Shown here piece by piece: positions 25,020 through 34,734 of a stretch of DNA of 64,000 nucleotides (within the stretch, counting starts at the first letter, position 1; each line of letters starts with the position of its first letter). Under the pieces are notes generated by a model, which searched no databases, was not told where the DNA came from, and saw only the letters and a list, made by a program, of their open reading frames with translations. The position numbers were made by a program, and so were the translations under genes. The stretch covers positions 52,045 to 116,044 of the forward strand of contig CAMNOU010000008.1 in assembly GCA_946546945.1 (NCBI GenBank), written 5' to 3'. The stretch comes from an uncultured Lachnospiraceae bacterium (GTDB lineage Bacteria > Bacillota > Clostridia > Lachnospirales > Lachnospiraceae).

Positions 25020-25700
25020 ATGTCACAGGCAGTAGTTATCAAAAGCAATAAATACGGAATGAATCTGATTCTGGACAGGGACATGCCCTTTGATCAGCTT
25101 CTGGATGCAATCATACGGAAATTTGAGGACTCGGCAAATTTCTTCCAGGATGCCAGACTGGCCATCTCTTTTGAAGGCCGGGAACTGACGCATGAACAGT
25201 GCTATCAGATTATAGAGGCAATCACGACGCATACCGATATAACGATCATCTGTATTGTCGATAACGAAAAAGCACATGAGGACATCTTTAAAAGACAGAT
25301 CGAGACATATTATGCTGCAATCGCAGGACGTGAAGGAGAATTTTATAAGGGGACACTGCGCTCCGGTCAGGTGCTGGAATGTGTATCCAGTATTGTGATC
25401 GTCGGAGATGTGAACCCGGGCGCGAAGATTATCTCTCAGGGGAATATTATCGTGCTGGGTTCGCTCAAAGGCAGTGCTTATGCGGGCGCTGCCGGCAATG
25501 AGAATTGTTTTGTGGTAGCGCTGGAGATGGATCCTGTTCAGCTTCGGATCGGCGACATATCGGTTCAGCATACAATGAAAAAGACCAGGGCGATATCATT
25601 GCGCCGGAAAGAGAAGACCCCGGTATCAGCACAGCCGCAGATGGCGCTGATCAAAGGCGGGGATATTTATATTGAGCCGATTATAAGTGGAGGACGTTAA
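25020..25700 (+). CDS. minC: Septum site-determining protein MinC
   Basis: 226 residues from ATG 25020 (GGGAGG at 25009-25014, 5 bases upstream); the longer in-frame reading has no ribosome binding site. The N-terminal domain (to about 100) is the FtsZ-inhibiting part; the C-terminal beta-helix domain shows GTLRSGQVLECVSSIVIVGDVNPGAKI and GNIIVLGSLKGSAYAGA, the classic MinC_C signature. It acts at the membrane with MinD to block Z-ring assembly away from midcell. First gene of minC-minD-minE. Confidence 0.95.
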   Translation: MSQAVVIKSNKYGMNLILDRDMPFDQLLDAIIRKFEDSANFFQDARLAISFEGRELTHEQCYQIIEAITTHTDITIICIVDNEKAHEDIFKRQIETYYAAIAGREGEFYKGTLRSGQVLECVSSIVIVGDVNPGAKIISQGNIIVLGSLKGSAYAGAAGNENCFVVALEMDPVQLRIGDISVQHTMKKTRAISLRRKEKTPVSAQPQMALIKGGDIYIEPIISGGR

Positions 25701-25705
25701 GTGGA

Positions 25706-26497
25706 ATGGGTGAAGTGATCGTAATAACTTCCGGAAAAGGCGGTGTCGGCAAGACGACTACAACGGCGAATATCGGTGCCGGTCTGGCTATGCTGCAGAA
25801 GAAGGTGGTTCTGATTGACACGGATATCGGGCTGAGAAATCTGGATGTGGTCATGGGACTGGAAAATCGAATTGTATATAACCTTGTGGATGTCGTAGAA
25901 GGAAACTGCAGGATCCGGCAGGCGCTGATCCGTGACAAAAAGTGGCCGGAACTCTATTTGCTCCCTTCTGCACAGACAAGAGATAAGTCTGCTGTGACAC
26001 CGGAACAGATGAAAAAACTGACGGATGAGCTCCGGGAGGAGTTTGATTACATACTGCTGGATTGCCCCGCAGGGATTGAACAGGGGTTTAAAAATGCGAT
26101 TGCCGGTGCAGACCGGGCCCTTGTTGTGACAACTCCGGAAATATCTGCAATTCGGGATGCGGACCGCATCATCGGACTTCTGGAGGTAAATGAAGTCAGA
26201 AAGACAGAACTCATTGTGAACCGCCTTCGAATGGAACTGGTCCGCAGGGGAGATATGATGTCTGTAGAGGATGTTGTTGAAATCCTAGCGATTCCGCTTT
26301 TGGGAGCGGTTCCGGACGATGAGAATATCGTGGTATCGACCAACCGGGGAGAACCTCTTACAGGAACCGACTGCCCGGCAGGAAAGGCGTATGCGAACAT
26401 TTGCCGTCGCGTGACCGGAGAACAGGTAGATTTCATGGATTTTAACGAAAAAAGAGGCCTGTTCCGAAGGCTTCGGGGACGATTTAAAAAGAAGTAG
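25706..26497 (+). CDS. minD: Septum site-determining ATPase MinD
   Basis: 263 residues. The deviant Walker A KGGVGKTTT lies at about residues 11-19, DTDIGLRNLD follows, and DCPAGIEQGF is the switch II region. The C-terminal LFRRLRGRFKKK is the amphipathic membrane-targeting helix. MinD binds membrane as an ATP dimer and recruits MinC and MinE. Located 5 bases after minC and 11 bases before minE. Confidence 0.97.
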   Translation: MGEVIVITSGKGGVGKTTTTANIGAGLAMLQKKVVLIDTDIGLRNLDVVMGLENRIVYNLVDVVEGNCRIRQALIRDKKWPELYLLPSAQTRDKSAVTPEQMKKLTDELREEFDYILLDCPAGIEQGFKNAIAGADRALVVTTPEISAIRDADRIIGLLEVNEVRKTELIVNRLRMELVRRGDMMSVEDVVEILAIPLLGAVPDDENIVVSTNRGEPLTGTDCPAGKAYANICRRVTGEQVDFMDFNEKRGLFRRLRGRFKKK

Positions 26498-26508
26498 GAG
26501 GAAATAGC

Positions 26509-26775
26509 ATGGGATTCATGAATATCTTTCGAAAGAAAAGCTCTGGCAGTATGGCCAGAGAACGTTTAAAGCTTCTTCTTGTCTCGGATCGGGCAAGCTG
26601 TTCTCCGGATGTAATGGAAATGATCAAAGATGATATCATACAGGTGCTTTCCAGATATCTGGAGATTGATGTGAATGCTCTGGATATCAGAATTGCGCAG
26701 ATCCCATCCGGGGATGGACATGAAAAAATTCCTGCATTATTTGCAAATGTTCCAATAATTCAAAGAATTTGCTGA
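26509..26775 (+). CDS. minE: Cell division topological specificity factor MinE
   Basis: 88 residues, the usual MinE length. N-terminal membrane-binding segment followed by SMARERLKLLLVSDR and a beta-strand dimer domain containing ALDIRIAQIPS. MinE triggers MinD ATP hydrolysis and makes the Min system oscillate. AGGAGG is 7 bases upstream. Its end overlaps the -35 box of the promoter for the following CarD gene. Confidence 0.94.
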   Translation: MGFMNIFRKKSSGSMARERLKLLLVSDRASCSPDVMEMIKDDIIQVLSRYLEIDVNALDIRIAQIPSGDGHEKIPALFANVPIIQRIC

Positions 26776-26801
26776 CAATTTAGAGAAAAATGTGGTATAA
26801 T
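26772..26801 (+). promoter_or_regulatory. Promoter of the CarD-like gene
   Basis: CTGACA at 26772-26777 and a perfect TATAAT at 26796-26801, 18-base spacer. Located in the end of minE, so the regulator can be transcribed separately from the min operon. Confidence 0.65.
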
Positions 26802-26860
26802 CTTTACATATAAACCCCACTAAATAACTGGCATTAAGTATAGAGGGAAAGGAGGAAGTT

Positions 26861-27364
26861 ATGTTCCGAAAGGGGGAATATGTGGTTTATGGCACAAAAG
26901 GTGTCTGCCTGGTACAGGATATCGCACATGTAGATATCCCCGGGGCAGATAAGGACAGGCTCTATTATATCCTGAATCCGGCACAGACCAAAAATGGTGT
27001 AGTCTACTTGCCGACAGACAGTACGAAGGCAGTGATCAGGCCCATCATGTCTGAATCAGAGGCGCGGCAGCTGATTGAGGAAATTCCGCAGATTGAGCAG
27101 CTGATGGTGACGGATGAAAAGAAAAGAGAAGAGAATTACAAGCAGGTCATGAAATCCTGCAGCAGCAGGGCCTGGGTGAGTATTATTAAGACTCTCTATT
27201 ACCGCAAAAATGAGAGAATCGCAGCAGGGAAGAAAATTACAGCACTGGATGAACGTTATCTGCGGGCGGCAGAACAGGAATTATGTGTGGAACTGTCCAT
27301 TGTACTGGGAACGCCGCGGGAAGAAATCGCATCGCATATCTATGCCAGGCTTGAGAAAGAATAA
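26861..27364 (+). CDS. CarD/CdnL-family transcription regulator
   Basis: A 167-residue protein. The N-terminal FRKGEYVVYGTKGVCLVQDI segment (residues 2-21) is the Tudor-like RNA-polymerase-interacting domain of CarD/CdnL/TRCF proteins, and the helical C-terminal part (WVSIIKTLYYRKN, DERYLRAAEQELCVELSIVL) is the CdnL DNA-binding module. Such proteins bind the RNA polymerase beta lobe and stabilise open promoter complexes. AAAGGAGG lies 5 bases before the ATG. Own promoter at 26772-26801. Confidence 0.9.
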   Translation: MFRKGEYVVYGTKGVCLVQDIAHVDIPGADKDRLYYILNPAQTKNGVVYLPTDSTKAVIRPIMSESEARQLIEEIPQIEQLMVTDEKKREENYKQVMKSCSSRAWVSIIKTLYYRKNERIAAGKKITALDERYLRAAEQELCVELSIVLGTPREEIASHIYARLEKE

Positions 27365-27431
27365 AGAGAAAATTATAAATATTTTCATATAATCGTCAAT
27401 ATTTTATGATATAGTAAGGAGTCATAAGGTA

Positions 27432-27460
27432 TTGGCGGTTTTTTGTTTTACTGATATAAT
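27432..27460 (+). promoter_or_regulatory. Promoter of the penicillin-binding protein operon
   Basis: TTGGCG at 27432-27437, 17-base T-rich spacer, perfect TATAAT at 27455-27460. Located 78 bases before the ATG at 27538. Confidence 0.65.
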
Positions 27461-27537
27461 GTATATGTTTAGCGTAAATATTGCAGTCCTCTGCTGATCA
27501 GGGCAGACCACTGTGATATAGGAAAGCGAGGACTGAT

Positions 27538-30060
27538 ATGGCTGGAAAAAAGAAAATAAGGTCTCATGTTAAAAGACTGAAGATGCAGCAGAAAAAACAT
27601 CCCATGAGCCGGAAGAAATACATTCAGCAGCTCAGGATTGCAAGGAGAAAAGATTTTCTGCGGAACTTCGGGAAAGCAGTTCTGATTATCTGTATTGCGG
27701 CTGTCGCTTTGCTGGCAGCAGGCAACTACGTGTTCTATAAAAAATCAGGGCAGACACTGGTCCAGTGCATGAAAGAAGCAAAGACGCTGGCCGCGGAAAG
27801 TTCACCGGAGGATTTCCGGTATGCGCAGACGACATATATCTTCAGCGATAATGACAGGAAGCTGGCAGAATTGTCAGAGGACATTGACGCAACGTATCTG
27901 ACATATGATCAGATTCCGGAGGATGTTGTGAATGCTTTTGTGGCAGTTGAGGACCGCACTTTCTGGACGAATGAGGGAATTGACTACAAGGGCATGGCCC
28001 GTGTCGTGCTGAACTATATCCGGACCCGCGGAGAGGTCGCGGAAGGAGCCAGTACCATTACACAGCAGCTGGCAAGGGGAGCGTTCCTGACCAATGAGAA
28101 AACCATGAGCAGGAAAATCAAGGAGATTTTCCTGGCCCGTGAACTGAACAAAAAATATTCCAAAGAACAGATCATGGAGTTCTACTGCAATACATGCTGT
28201 TTCGCGAACGGAATCTATGGCGTAGAGGATGCGGCGGAACGGTATTTTGATAAACCGGTGAGCGATCTGACCCTGTCCGAGATCGCCTATATCTGCGCGA
28301 TTCCGAACCGGCCGGAATACTATAATCCTTTGAAAGAGCCGCAGAATGCCATTTCCAGAAGAGATAAGATTCTGAATGATATGCAGGCGTGCGGATATAT
28401 CACGCAGGCTGCCTGCACGGCCGCAAAGGATCAGACTATTGAAGTGGCGGAGATCCATGAGGATGAGAGTTTTTATAATTATGAGGTGACGTACGCCATT
28501 GACTGTGCCGTGCGGAATTTTATGGAACAGGACGGATTTGAATTCCGTTACCGTTTCGATTCGGATGAGGACTACGATTCTTACGGGAAACTGTATGAGG
28601 AGGCATATTCGCAGGCAAAACATAAGCTGTACACCGGCGGGTACAAAGTATATACAACCATGAATCTGGAAATGCAGACCGTTCTTCAGCATGTGATTGA
28701 TGAACAGCTGGCATTCAGTAAAAAGACGAAGGAAAACACCGGAATCTATGAACTGCAGAGCGCGCTGACCGTGATTGACAATGATACCGGAAAAGTCGTA
28801 GCGATGATCGGAGGCAGATCGCAGTCGGAAATCAGCAAGACGTATTCATTGAACCGGGGATATCAGGGCTATGCGCAGCCGGGAAGTTCAATCAAGCCTC
28901 TGGCAGTATATACGCCTGCCCTGGAGAACGGCTACCATGACTATTCTGACCTGAAGAATATCGATGTAAAAGAAGCGCAGACAAGCACTGCAGAAGAAAT
29001 CAGCAAAATGTCCGGGAACTCGGTGCCCCTCCGGACAGCGGTGGAGAAGAGTCTGAACGGGTGTGCGTACTGGCTGTTCAATGAGATCACGCCGGCTGTC
29101 GGAATGAACTATGTGACAGACCTGCACTTTTCCAGGATCGCCCCGCGGGATTATACCATGAGTGCTTCCCTGGGAGGGCTGACACACGGTGTTTCAACGG
29201 TCGAGATGGCAAACGCCTACAGTACACTGGAAAACCATGGAATCTATACACAGGCGGATTGTATCCGTTCGATCCTGGATTCGAACGGGGAGGAAATCTA
29301 TGAAGAGCCGGACAGCAGACATGTTTACGCCATGGATGCGGCGGATATGATGACGGATATTATGAAGGGCGTCATCACAAAGGGAACGGCCAGAAGAATG
29401 GACTGGTATTCGCAGACGGATACGGAGGCTGCAGGAAAGACCGGTACGACCAATGATAACAAGGCCGCCTGGTTCTGCGGATATACACCGTATTACACGC
29501 TCGCGGTCTGGGTCGGAAGTGATGATTGGGTTACGGATCCGGATATTGAGGACGGACCTTACGGGATCCTGGAAGGAGGTACCTATCCTGCGTCAATCTG
29601 GAAAGAGGCAATGCTCTATCTGATTGAGGATCTGCCGGAGAGAAGTTTCGATCTGGCTAGCATTGAGTATGCCGGAGATGACGAGGAGGAGGAAGTTGAC
29701 TTTGAAGATCTTCCGGATATCAGTGAGGATCAGGAGGATGATTTTGAACTGCCGGCGGATGTTCCGGATGATACGACACAGACCATTAACGGGACAGACG
29801 GATCAGAAAACAATGTCCCCGGCACAGATATTCCGATGGTTCCTTCGGGCCAGGAAGACACCGGCACAGATTCAGAAAACGGAAATGATGCAGACGGCAG
29901 CGAAGGAAACGGAAGCTCCGGTCAGGATGGCACAGAGGGAGAGAATTCCGGGTCAGATGATTCCGGCGGTGCAGGAGAGGGAGCTGATCAGAACGGCGAA
30001 GGAGAGCAGCAGTCAGACAGTCTGGATGCTCCTCCGGGACAGAATCCCGGGAGGGGATAG
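27538..30060 (+). CDS. Class A penicillin-binding protein (PBP1A family)
   Basis: An 840-residue bifunctional peptidoglycan synthase. A basic cytoplasmic N-terminus (about 1-45) leads to one transmembrane helix (about 46-65). The glycosyltransferase domain (GT51) has AVEDRTFW near residue 138 and STITQQLARG near 175. The transpeptidase domain has GSSIKP near 449 (active serine), SLNG near 503 and the KTGT motif near 634. From about 680 to the end the chain is a disordered acidic, Gly/Ser/Asp-rich tail. GGAAAGCGAGG is upstream of ATG. It polymerises and crosslinks glycan strands at the outer face. It is followed 3 bases later by aroA. Confidence 0.94.
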   Translation: MAGKKKIRSHVKRLKMQQKKHPMSRKKYIQQLRIARRKDFLRNFGKAVLIICIAAVALLAAGNYVFYKKSGQTLVQCMKEAKTLAAESSPEDFRYAQTTYIFSDNDRKLAELSEDIDATYLTYDQIPEDVVNAFVAVEDRTFWTNEGIDYKGMARVVLNYIRTRGEVAEGASTITQQLARGAFLTNEKTMSRKIKEIFLARELNKKYSKEQIMEFYCNTCCFANGIYGVEDAAERYFDKPVSDLTLSEIAYICAIPNRPEYYNPLKEPQNAISRRDKILNDMQACGYITQAACTAAKDQTIEVAEIHEDESFYNYEVTYAIDCAVRNFMEQDGFEFRYRFDSDEDYDSYGKLYEEAYSQAKHKLYTGGYKVYTTMNLEMQTVLQHVIDEQLAFSKKTKENTGIYELQSALTVIDNDTGKVVAMIGGRSQSEISKTYSLNRGYQGYAQPGSSIKPLAVYTPALENGYHDYSDLKNIDVKEAQTSTAEEISKMSGNSVPLRTAVEKSLNGCAYWLFNEITPAVGMNYVTDLHFSRIAPRDYTMSASLGGLTHGVSTVEMANAYSTLENHGIYTQADCIRSILDSNGEEIYEEPDSRHVYAMDAADMMTDIMKGVITKGTARRMDWYSQTDTEAAGKTGTTNDNKAAWFCGYTPYYTLAVWVGSDDWVTDPDIEDGPYGILEGGTYPASIWKEAMLYLIEDLPERSFDLASIEYAGDDEEEEVDFEDLPDISEDQEDDFELPADVPDDTTQTINGTDGSENNVPGTDIPMVPSGQEDTGTDSENGNDADGSEGNGSSGQDGTEGENSGSDDSGGAGEGADQNGEGEQQSDSLDAPPGQNPGRG

Positions 30061-30063
30061 AGA

Positions 30064-31395
30064 ATGGATAGATATGAAGTAAAAAGCCGGAAAAAACCGG
30101 TTGACTGGGTCGTAGAAGTGCCCGGATCAAAGAGCATTACCAACCGCGCCCTTCTGATCGCCGCGCTGGCGAAACAGAAGGTCAGGCTGACAGGCGTGCA
30201 GTTCAGTGATGATTCCGGGTACTTCCTTCAGGCCCTTCAGGATCTGGGGTTTCAGATCACGGTCAGCAAAGAGAATCATCAGGTCATTGTGGAAGGCCTG
30301 GGCGGCGTTCTTCCGCAAAGGGAAGGAGAGGTCTATGTCGGCAGCGCGGGAACGGCAGCGCGTTTTCTGACTGCCATGCTCGGCGTGTCCGACGGTACGT
30401 ATATTATCCGGGCTTCTGAACAGATGGAGAAAAGGCCGATGGAAGCACTGTTCCGGGCATTGTCGGAACTCGGATGCAAAGTTGAATGGCTGAAGGAACC
30501 ATGGCATCTGCCGGTCCGTCTGCATGGCGCGGGAGAAATCATCCGCGCGATGGACGGCCCGGCTGTTCTGCATCTTGACATCAGCAAAAGCACACAGTTT
30601 CTGAGTGCTTTTCTGCTGACTGCCCCCATGTTTCCCAACGGGCTGCAGATTGTGATAGACAGCAGCAAAAAAGATGGATCTTATATACGGATTACCAGAC
30701 AGATGATGGAAGACTTTGGCGTCGATGTCTGCTTTGACGGGAAAGCCTATCTGATCGGTGAGGAAACGTTCTATGACCGGAAAGAGTACCGGATCGAGCC
30801 GGATGTTTCCGCTGCCTGCTATTTTTATGCAGCGGCAGCCGTAACCGGAGGACGAGCTAAGGTGCGCGATGTATATGGCAGCAGTATGCAGGGGGATCTG
30901 AAGTTCCTGGAGGTTTTGAAAAAAATGGGATGCACGGCAAAGGAAACTCCTGATGGCATCTGCCTGACGGGACCGGAAGGCGGGAAAATTCACGGCGTAT
31001 CAGTGAATATGAATGATTTTTCGGATCAGGCGCTGACGCTCGCGGCCATTGCCCCCTTTGCGGATACACCCGTCTGGATCAGCGGCATTGCGCATATACG
31101 GGGCCAGGAATCAGACCGGATTCAGGCAATCTGTCTGAATCTCAGGGCTGCGGGTATACGATGTGAAGAGTATACGGACGGAGTGACCATCTATCCGGGG
31201 GAACCTTCCGCCTGTCATATCCGGACTTTTGAAGACCACAGGGTCGCGATGGCATTTGCCGTCACGGGGCTGCGCACAGAGGGAATCGTGATCGAAAATC
31301 CAATGTGCTGCCGGAAAACATTTGCGGATTATTTCACCGTGCTGGATAAATTGTGTGATGATCCCGGGGAAGATGACGGGGAGGCGCTTCTATGA
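30064..31395 (+). CDS. aroA: 3-phosphoshikimate 1-carboxyvinyltransferase (EPSP synthase)
   Basis: A 443-residue protein of EPSP synthase size. Motifs: PGSKSITNRALLIAAL near residue 19, GSAGTAARFLTA near 96, EQMEKRPM near 123, DISKSTQFLSAFLL and a terminal RTFEDHRVAMAFA. It transfers enolpyruvate from PEP to shikimate 3-phosphate in aromatic amino acid synthesis. Starts 3 bases after the PBP stop; its own stop overlaps the patatin gene by 4 bases, so it sits in a run of unrelated but coupled genes. Confidence 0.96.
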   Translation: MDRYEVKSRKKPVDWVVEVPGSKSITNRALLIAALAKQKVRLTGVQFSDDSGYFLQALQDLGFQITVSKENHQVIVEGLGGVLPQREGEVYVGSAGTAARFLTAMLGVSDGTYIIRASEQMEKRPMEALFRALSELGCKVEWLKEPWHLPVRLHGAGEIIRAMDGPAVLHLDISKSTQFLSAFLLTAPMFPNGLQIVIDSSKKDGSYIRITRQMMEDFGVDVCFDGKAYLIGEETFYDRKEYRIEPDVSAACYFYAAAAVTGGRAKVRDVYGSSMQGDLKFLEVLKKMGCTAKETPDGICLTGPEGGKIHGVSVNMNDFSDQALTLAAIAPFADTPVWISGIAHIRGQESDRIQAICLNLRAAGIRCEEYTDGVTIYPGEPSACHIRTFEDHRVAMAFAVTGLRTEGIVIENPMCCRKTFADYFTVLDKLCDDPGEDDGEALL

Positions 31396-32246
31396 AGTGG
31401 GGTGTTGTGATGGAAGGCGGAGCCAGCAGGACGATTTTTTCCTGCGGGGTGACGGATGTCTTTATGGATGAGAACCTCTATCCGGATTATCTGATCGGGG
31501 TATCTGCCGGGATTGCGTACGGCGTTTCCTATGCTTCCAGACAGCGGGGCAGAAATGCTGACTTTACAAAAAAATACATGGGGAAGCGCATATATAAAGG
31601 GATGCATCATTTTCTGAATCCCAAAAAAAGATGCTACTATAATCTCGCTTTTGATTTTGATGAAGTCCCCAACAGACTGGTTCCGTTTGATTATGATGCG
31701 CTGGCCAATTATCCCGGGAGGGTAGTGGCGTGTGTCACGAATATTGAAACCGGAGAGGCGGAGTACCTGGATATTCCGCCTTATGAGCGCCTCTGGGAGA
31801 CGACCATTGCCAGCTGTTCGCTGCCGGTATTGTTTCCGCCCGTCAGACTGGGAGATCAGTACTACCTGGATGGAGGACTTGCGGATCCTGTGCCCTATCA
31901 GCAGGCCTTCCGGGAAGGCTGCGATAAAGTAGTCGTAATCCTGACCAGAGAGCGGGATTATGTCAAGACGGAACCTGACCGCGGCAGCGCCATCGTGAAC
32001 AGGGTATATCGAAAACACCCGAAGGTCGTTGATCGCATGAAGCGCAGGATGGATGATTATAATAAAATGAAACAAGAGCTTCTGCAGGAGGAAGAGAAGG
32101 GAAATATTTTCCTGATCGCACCGGAGGATACCTGCGGAGTCAGCCTTACAGAAGGAAATTGGGATCTGCTTGAAAAACTGTATCTGGAAGGAATCGATAT
32201 TGCGCACAGGCAGATGGACGCATTAAAGGAGTATCTGAATTCATGA
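31392..32246 (+). CDS. Patatin-like phospholipase
   Basis: A 284-residue protein of the bacterial patatin family. The oxyanion segment EGGASR (residue about 8), the nucleophile elbow GVSAG near residue 37, and the DGG dyad motif (YYLDGGLADP) near residue 160 form the Ser-Asp catalytic dyad. Enzymes of this class hydrolyse acyl chains from membrane lipids. It overlaps aroA by 4 bases and the following phosphatase gene by 4 bases, so it is in the same operon. Lipid substrate unknown. Confidence 0.92.
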   Translation: MKWGVVMEGGASRTIFSCGVTDVFMDENLYPDYLIGVSAGIAYGVSYASRQRGRNADFTKKYMGKRIYKGMHHFLNPKKRCYYNLAFDFDEVPNRLVPFDYDALANYPGRVVACVTNIETGEAEYLDIPPYERLWETTIASCSLPVLFPPVRLGDQYYLDGGLADPVPYQQAFREGCDKVVVILTRERDYVKTEPDRGSAIVNRVYRKHPKVVDRMKRRMDDYNKMKQELLQEEEKGNIFLIAPEDTCGVSLTEGNWDLLEKLYLEGIDIAHRQMDALKEYLNS

Positions 32247-32881
32247 ACATACTGCTGATCCGTCACGGAAAGACAAAAGGAAATCTGGAAGGGCGTTATG
32301 TGGGAATTACGGATGAGCCGCTTCTGGAAACGGAGAAGGAAATTCTCGAGAAATCTCCGCTGCGGTGTTATCATCCGGATCTGATTTTTACAAGCGGGAT
32401 GAGAAGATGTACGCAGACAGCGCGGATCCTGTTTCAGAACAGTGCAGCCGGGATGGCAGGACTGCGTGTGCACAGCGGACTTCGGGAAACGGATTTCGGC
32501 GCGTTTGAATATAAGAATTATGAAGAACTGAACGGCGATCCGGTCTATCAGGCGTGGATCGACAGCGGGGGGATGACGGCTTTCCCGGGCGGAGAATCCG
32601 GGGAGGAGTTTCGCGCCCGCTGCCGGATGGCTTTTGAAGAGTGTGTCCGTGAAGCCGCCGGCGAAAAGGCGCAGAATGTTGCATTTGTTGTTCATGGAGG
32701 GACCATTATGTCGGTTATGGAGGCTTATGCCCTCCCTCACGCCGGTTTTTACAGCTGGCAGGTTAAAAATGGAGGGGGATATATGGCGAAGCTTGCATAT
32801 CCGGAAGAAAACGGGTCCCCCCTGTGCCTGACCGGATGGGAAAAGATGAATCTGCCGGGACGGGCTGACGGAAAGGAGTAA
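32243..32881 (+). CDS. Histidine phosphatase family protein
   Basis: A 212-residue protein of the phosphoglycerate-mutase-like superfamily. LLIRHGKTKGN at residues 4-14 holds the catalytic His; the second His is in VVHGGTIMSV near residue 152. The Arg/Glu acid-base residues are in TSGMRRCTQTA and LRETDFGAFE. This arrangement fits a phosphatase such as CobC-like or 2,3-bisphosphoglycerate-dependent enzymes; the real substrate is not clear. Overlaps patatin by 4 bases and precedes the GNAT gene by 4 bases. Confidence 0.88.
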   Translation: MNILLIRHGKTKGNLEGRYVGITDEPLLETEKEILEKSPLRCYHPDLIFTSGMRRCTQTARILFQNSAAGMAGLRVHSGLRETDFGAFEYKNYEELNGDPVYQAWIDSGGMTAFPGGESGEEFRARCRMAFEECVREAAGEKAQNVAFVVHGGTIMSVMEAYALPHAGFYSWQVKNGGGYMAKLAYPEENGSPLCLTGWEKMNLPGRADGKE

Positions 32882-32885
32882 GCAT

Positions 32886-33338
32886 ATGGTATTTGGAAGA
32901 TTTGTCTCGAATCCGGAAGATCTGAAGACAGTACAGAAGATAGCGGATCAGGTCTTTGTTGAGGAGCTCGGGCTGAAGACCGGCGGTGCGATGGCGGATG
33001 CTTTCTGCCTGCACGCGCTTGTTTATGACGGAGATGCTCCGGCCGGGATGGGGCGGATGATGTATGACGGAGACCGCTTTACGATTGCGGACGTGGCAGT
33101 TCTGCCGCAATACCGCGGACAAAAGTACGGGGATTTCATGGTGCGCCTCCTGATCGACAAAGGAATGATGGCGAATGCGCAGGAAATAGATCTGGACGCG
33201 CTGGCGGGAACGGAGTCTTTTTTTGGAACGATCGGATTTGAGGCGCAGGGAGTGCCCTATGAATCTCTCGGCGGTACATGGCAGCCGATGCTTCTGAAAA
33301 CAGACCGGATTCACAAATGCAGCGGGTGCGCAAGGTAA
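32886..33338 (+). CDS. GNAT-family N-acetyltransferase
   Basis: A 150-residue single-domain acetyltransferase. The acetyl-CoA loop segment QYRGQKYGDFMVRLLI (about residue 78) matches GNAT motif A, and the strand IADVAVLPQYRG precedes it. The C-terminal FFGTIGFEAQG is motif B. Substrate not identifiable. AAGGAG lies just upstream of ATG. Last gene of the aroA-patatin-phosphatase-GNAT run. Confidence 0.85.
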   Translation: MVFGRFVSNPEDLKTVQKIADQVFVEELGLKTGGAMADAFCLHALVYDGDAPAGMGRMMYDGDRFTIADVAVLPQYRGQKYGDFMVRLLIDKGMMANAQEIDLDALAGTESFFGTIGFEAQGVPYESLGGTWQPMLLKTDRIHKCSGCAR

Positions 33339-33399
33339 AATAACCGTCTGGATCCATTTCGGGGGCTGTGAAGAGTAATTATTTTTCATAAAATATATC

Positions 33400-33428
33400 T
33401 TGCAGATTTTGAACAATCCCTCTATAAT
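33400..33428 (+). promoter_or_regulatory. Promoter of the MFS transporter gene
   Basis: TTGCAG at 33400-33405, a 17-base spacer and a perfect TATAAT at 33423-33428, 38 bases before the ATG at 33467. Confidence 0.75.
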
Positions 33429-33466
33429 AGAAATATTGAGTATATAGAAAACAGGGAGGGAAGAGG

Positions 33467-34693
33467 ATGAAAAATCTGAATCGTTGGGTCTATGCGGTTA
33501 TTGGCGTTGTGGTTCTGCTTCTGGCGGGACTGGTCTACGCATGGTCTGTCATGTCAAAATCTATTGGTGCGTCCCGTCCGGACTGGACGGCAGCACAGCT
33601 TTCCGTAACGTTTACGCTTGTTATGGCTTTCTTCTGCATCGGATGTCTGATTGCGGGAATTCTTGCAAAAAAGGTCAGCCCCAAGCTGTATGTTCTGGTT
33701 TCCGGAATCTTGTTTTTTATCGGGTTTATGGTCGCATCCGCAACCGGTTCTTCACCGGTGATGCTGTATCTCGGCTTCGGTATTCTGTGCGGCCTGGGAG
33801 CCGGTTTTGCCTATAATGCGGTCATGAGTACCATGTCGCAGTGGTTCCCGGATAAGCAGGGACTGATTTCCGGTATTTTGTTGATGGGATTTGGCCTGAG
33901 CAGCTTTATTATCGGAAAAGTCTTTGCAGCGGTGACACCGTCTGACGGATCCGATGCGTGGAAAGCTACATTTCGAATTCTTGGTATCATCATCGTAGTT
34001 GTCATGGTAATCTGTTCGTTTTTCTTTGTGAAGCCCGGCCCGGATTACAATCCCGGCAGTGGTGCATCGGCTAAGAAAAAAGAAACCCGTGAGCCTGCAT
34101 GCGAAGTCAATACAGGACAGATGGTAAAGATGCCGTCTTTCTGGTTCTACTACATATGGGCCATCGTAATCAGTGCTGCCGGTCTGGCTCTGGTTTCTCA
34201 GGGAAGCGGAATCGCCACCCAGGTAGGGACAACGGTTTCCGACGGAAACATCGCTACCGTAGTCGGTCTGATTTCTATTTTCAATGGAATCGGCCGTGTT
34301 ATTTTCGGCGGTCTGTTTGACAAGAAGGGACACCGTGTCACCATGCTCCTTGATATGGTCATTTTCATTGTAGCTGCGCTGATCCTGATTGCTGCACTGA
34401 CAAGCGGAAACTTCCTGCTGATCATTGTCGGTTTCGTTGTGGGCGGTCTTGCTTACGGCGGAGTTACACCGACGAACTCTGCGATCATCAGTGACTTCTT
34501 CGGACGTCAGAACTATTCGATGAACTTTTCATTAATCAATACGAACCTGCTGATCGCATCTTTTGCTTCGACCATTGCAGGAAAACTGTACGATGCCAGC
34601 GGCTCCTACATGACAACGATTTTTATGATGATCATTGTTACGGTCGTAGGATTTATTGTATCGCTGGGAGTACGCAGACCAAAAGCGAATTAA
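33467..34693 (+). CDS. OFA-type MFS transporter (oxalate/formate antiporter family)
   Basis: A 408-residue 12-helix transporter. N-terminal LAGLVYAWSVMSKSI, the GILCGLGAGFAYNAVMSTMSQWFPDKQGLISGILLMGFGLSSFI segment with its long helix 4-5 glycine run, and the mid-chain FDKKGHRVTML loop are typical of the OFA family of the major facilitator superfamily. Transport direction and substrate (a small monocarboxylate or oxalate) cannot be told. The gene stands alone with a clear promoter and a strong terminator, GGGAGGG upstream of ATG. Confidence 0.88.
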   Translation: MKNLNRWVYAVIGVVVLLLAGLVYAWSVMSKSIGASRPDWTAAQLSVTFTLVMAFFCIGCLIAGILAKKVSPKLYVLVSGILFFIGFMVASATGSSPVMLYLGFGILCGLGAGFAYNAVMSTMSQWFPDKQGLISGILLMGFGLSSFIIGKVFAAVTPSDGSDAWKATFRILGIIIVVVMVICSFFFVKPGPDYNPGSGASAKKKETREPACEVNTGQMVKMPSFWFYYIWAIVISAAGLALVSQGSGIATQVGTTVSDGNIATVVGLISIFNGIGRVIFGGLFDKKGHRVTMLLDMVIFIVAALILIAALTSGNFLLIIVGFVVGGLAYGGVTPTNSAIISDFFGRQNYSMNFSLINTNLLIASFASTIAGKLYDASGSYMTTIFMMIIVTVVGFIVSLGVRRPKAN

Positions 34694-34734
34694 ATAACAA
34701 AAGAATGGTTTCAGGAACGCTTCGGCGTTCTGCC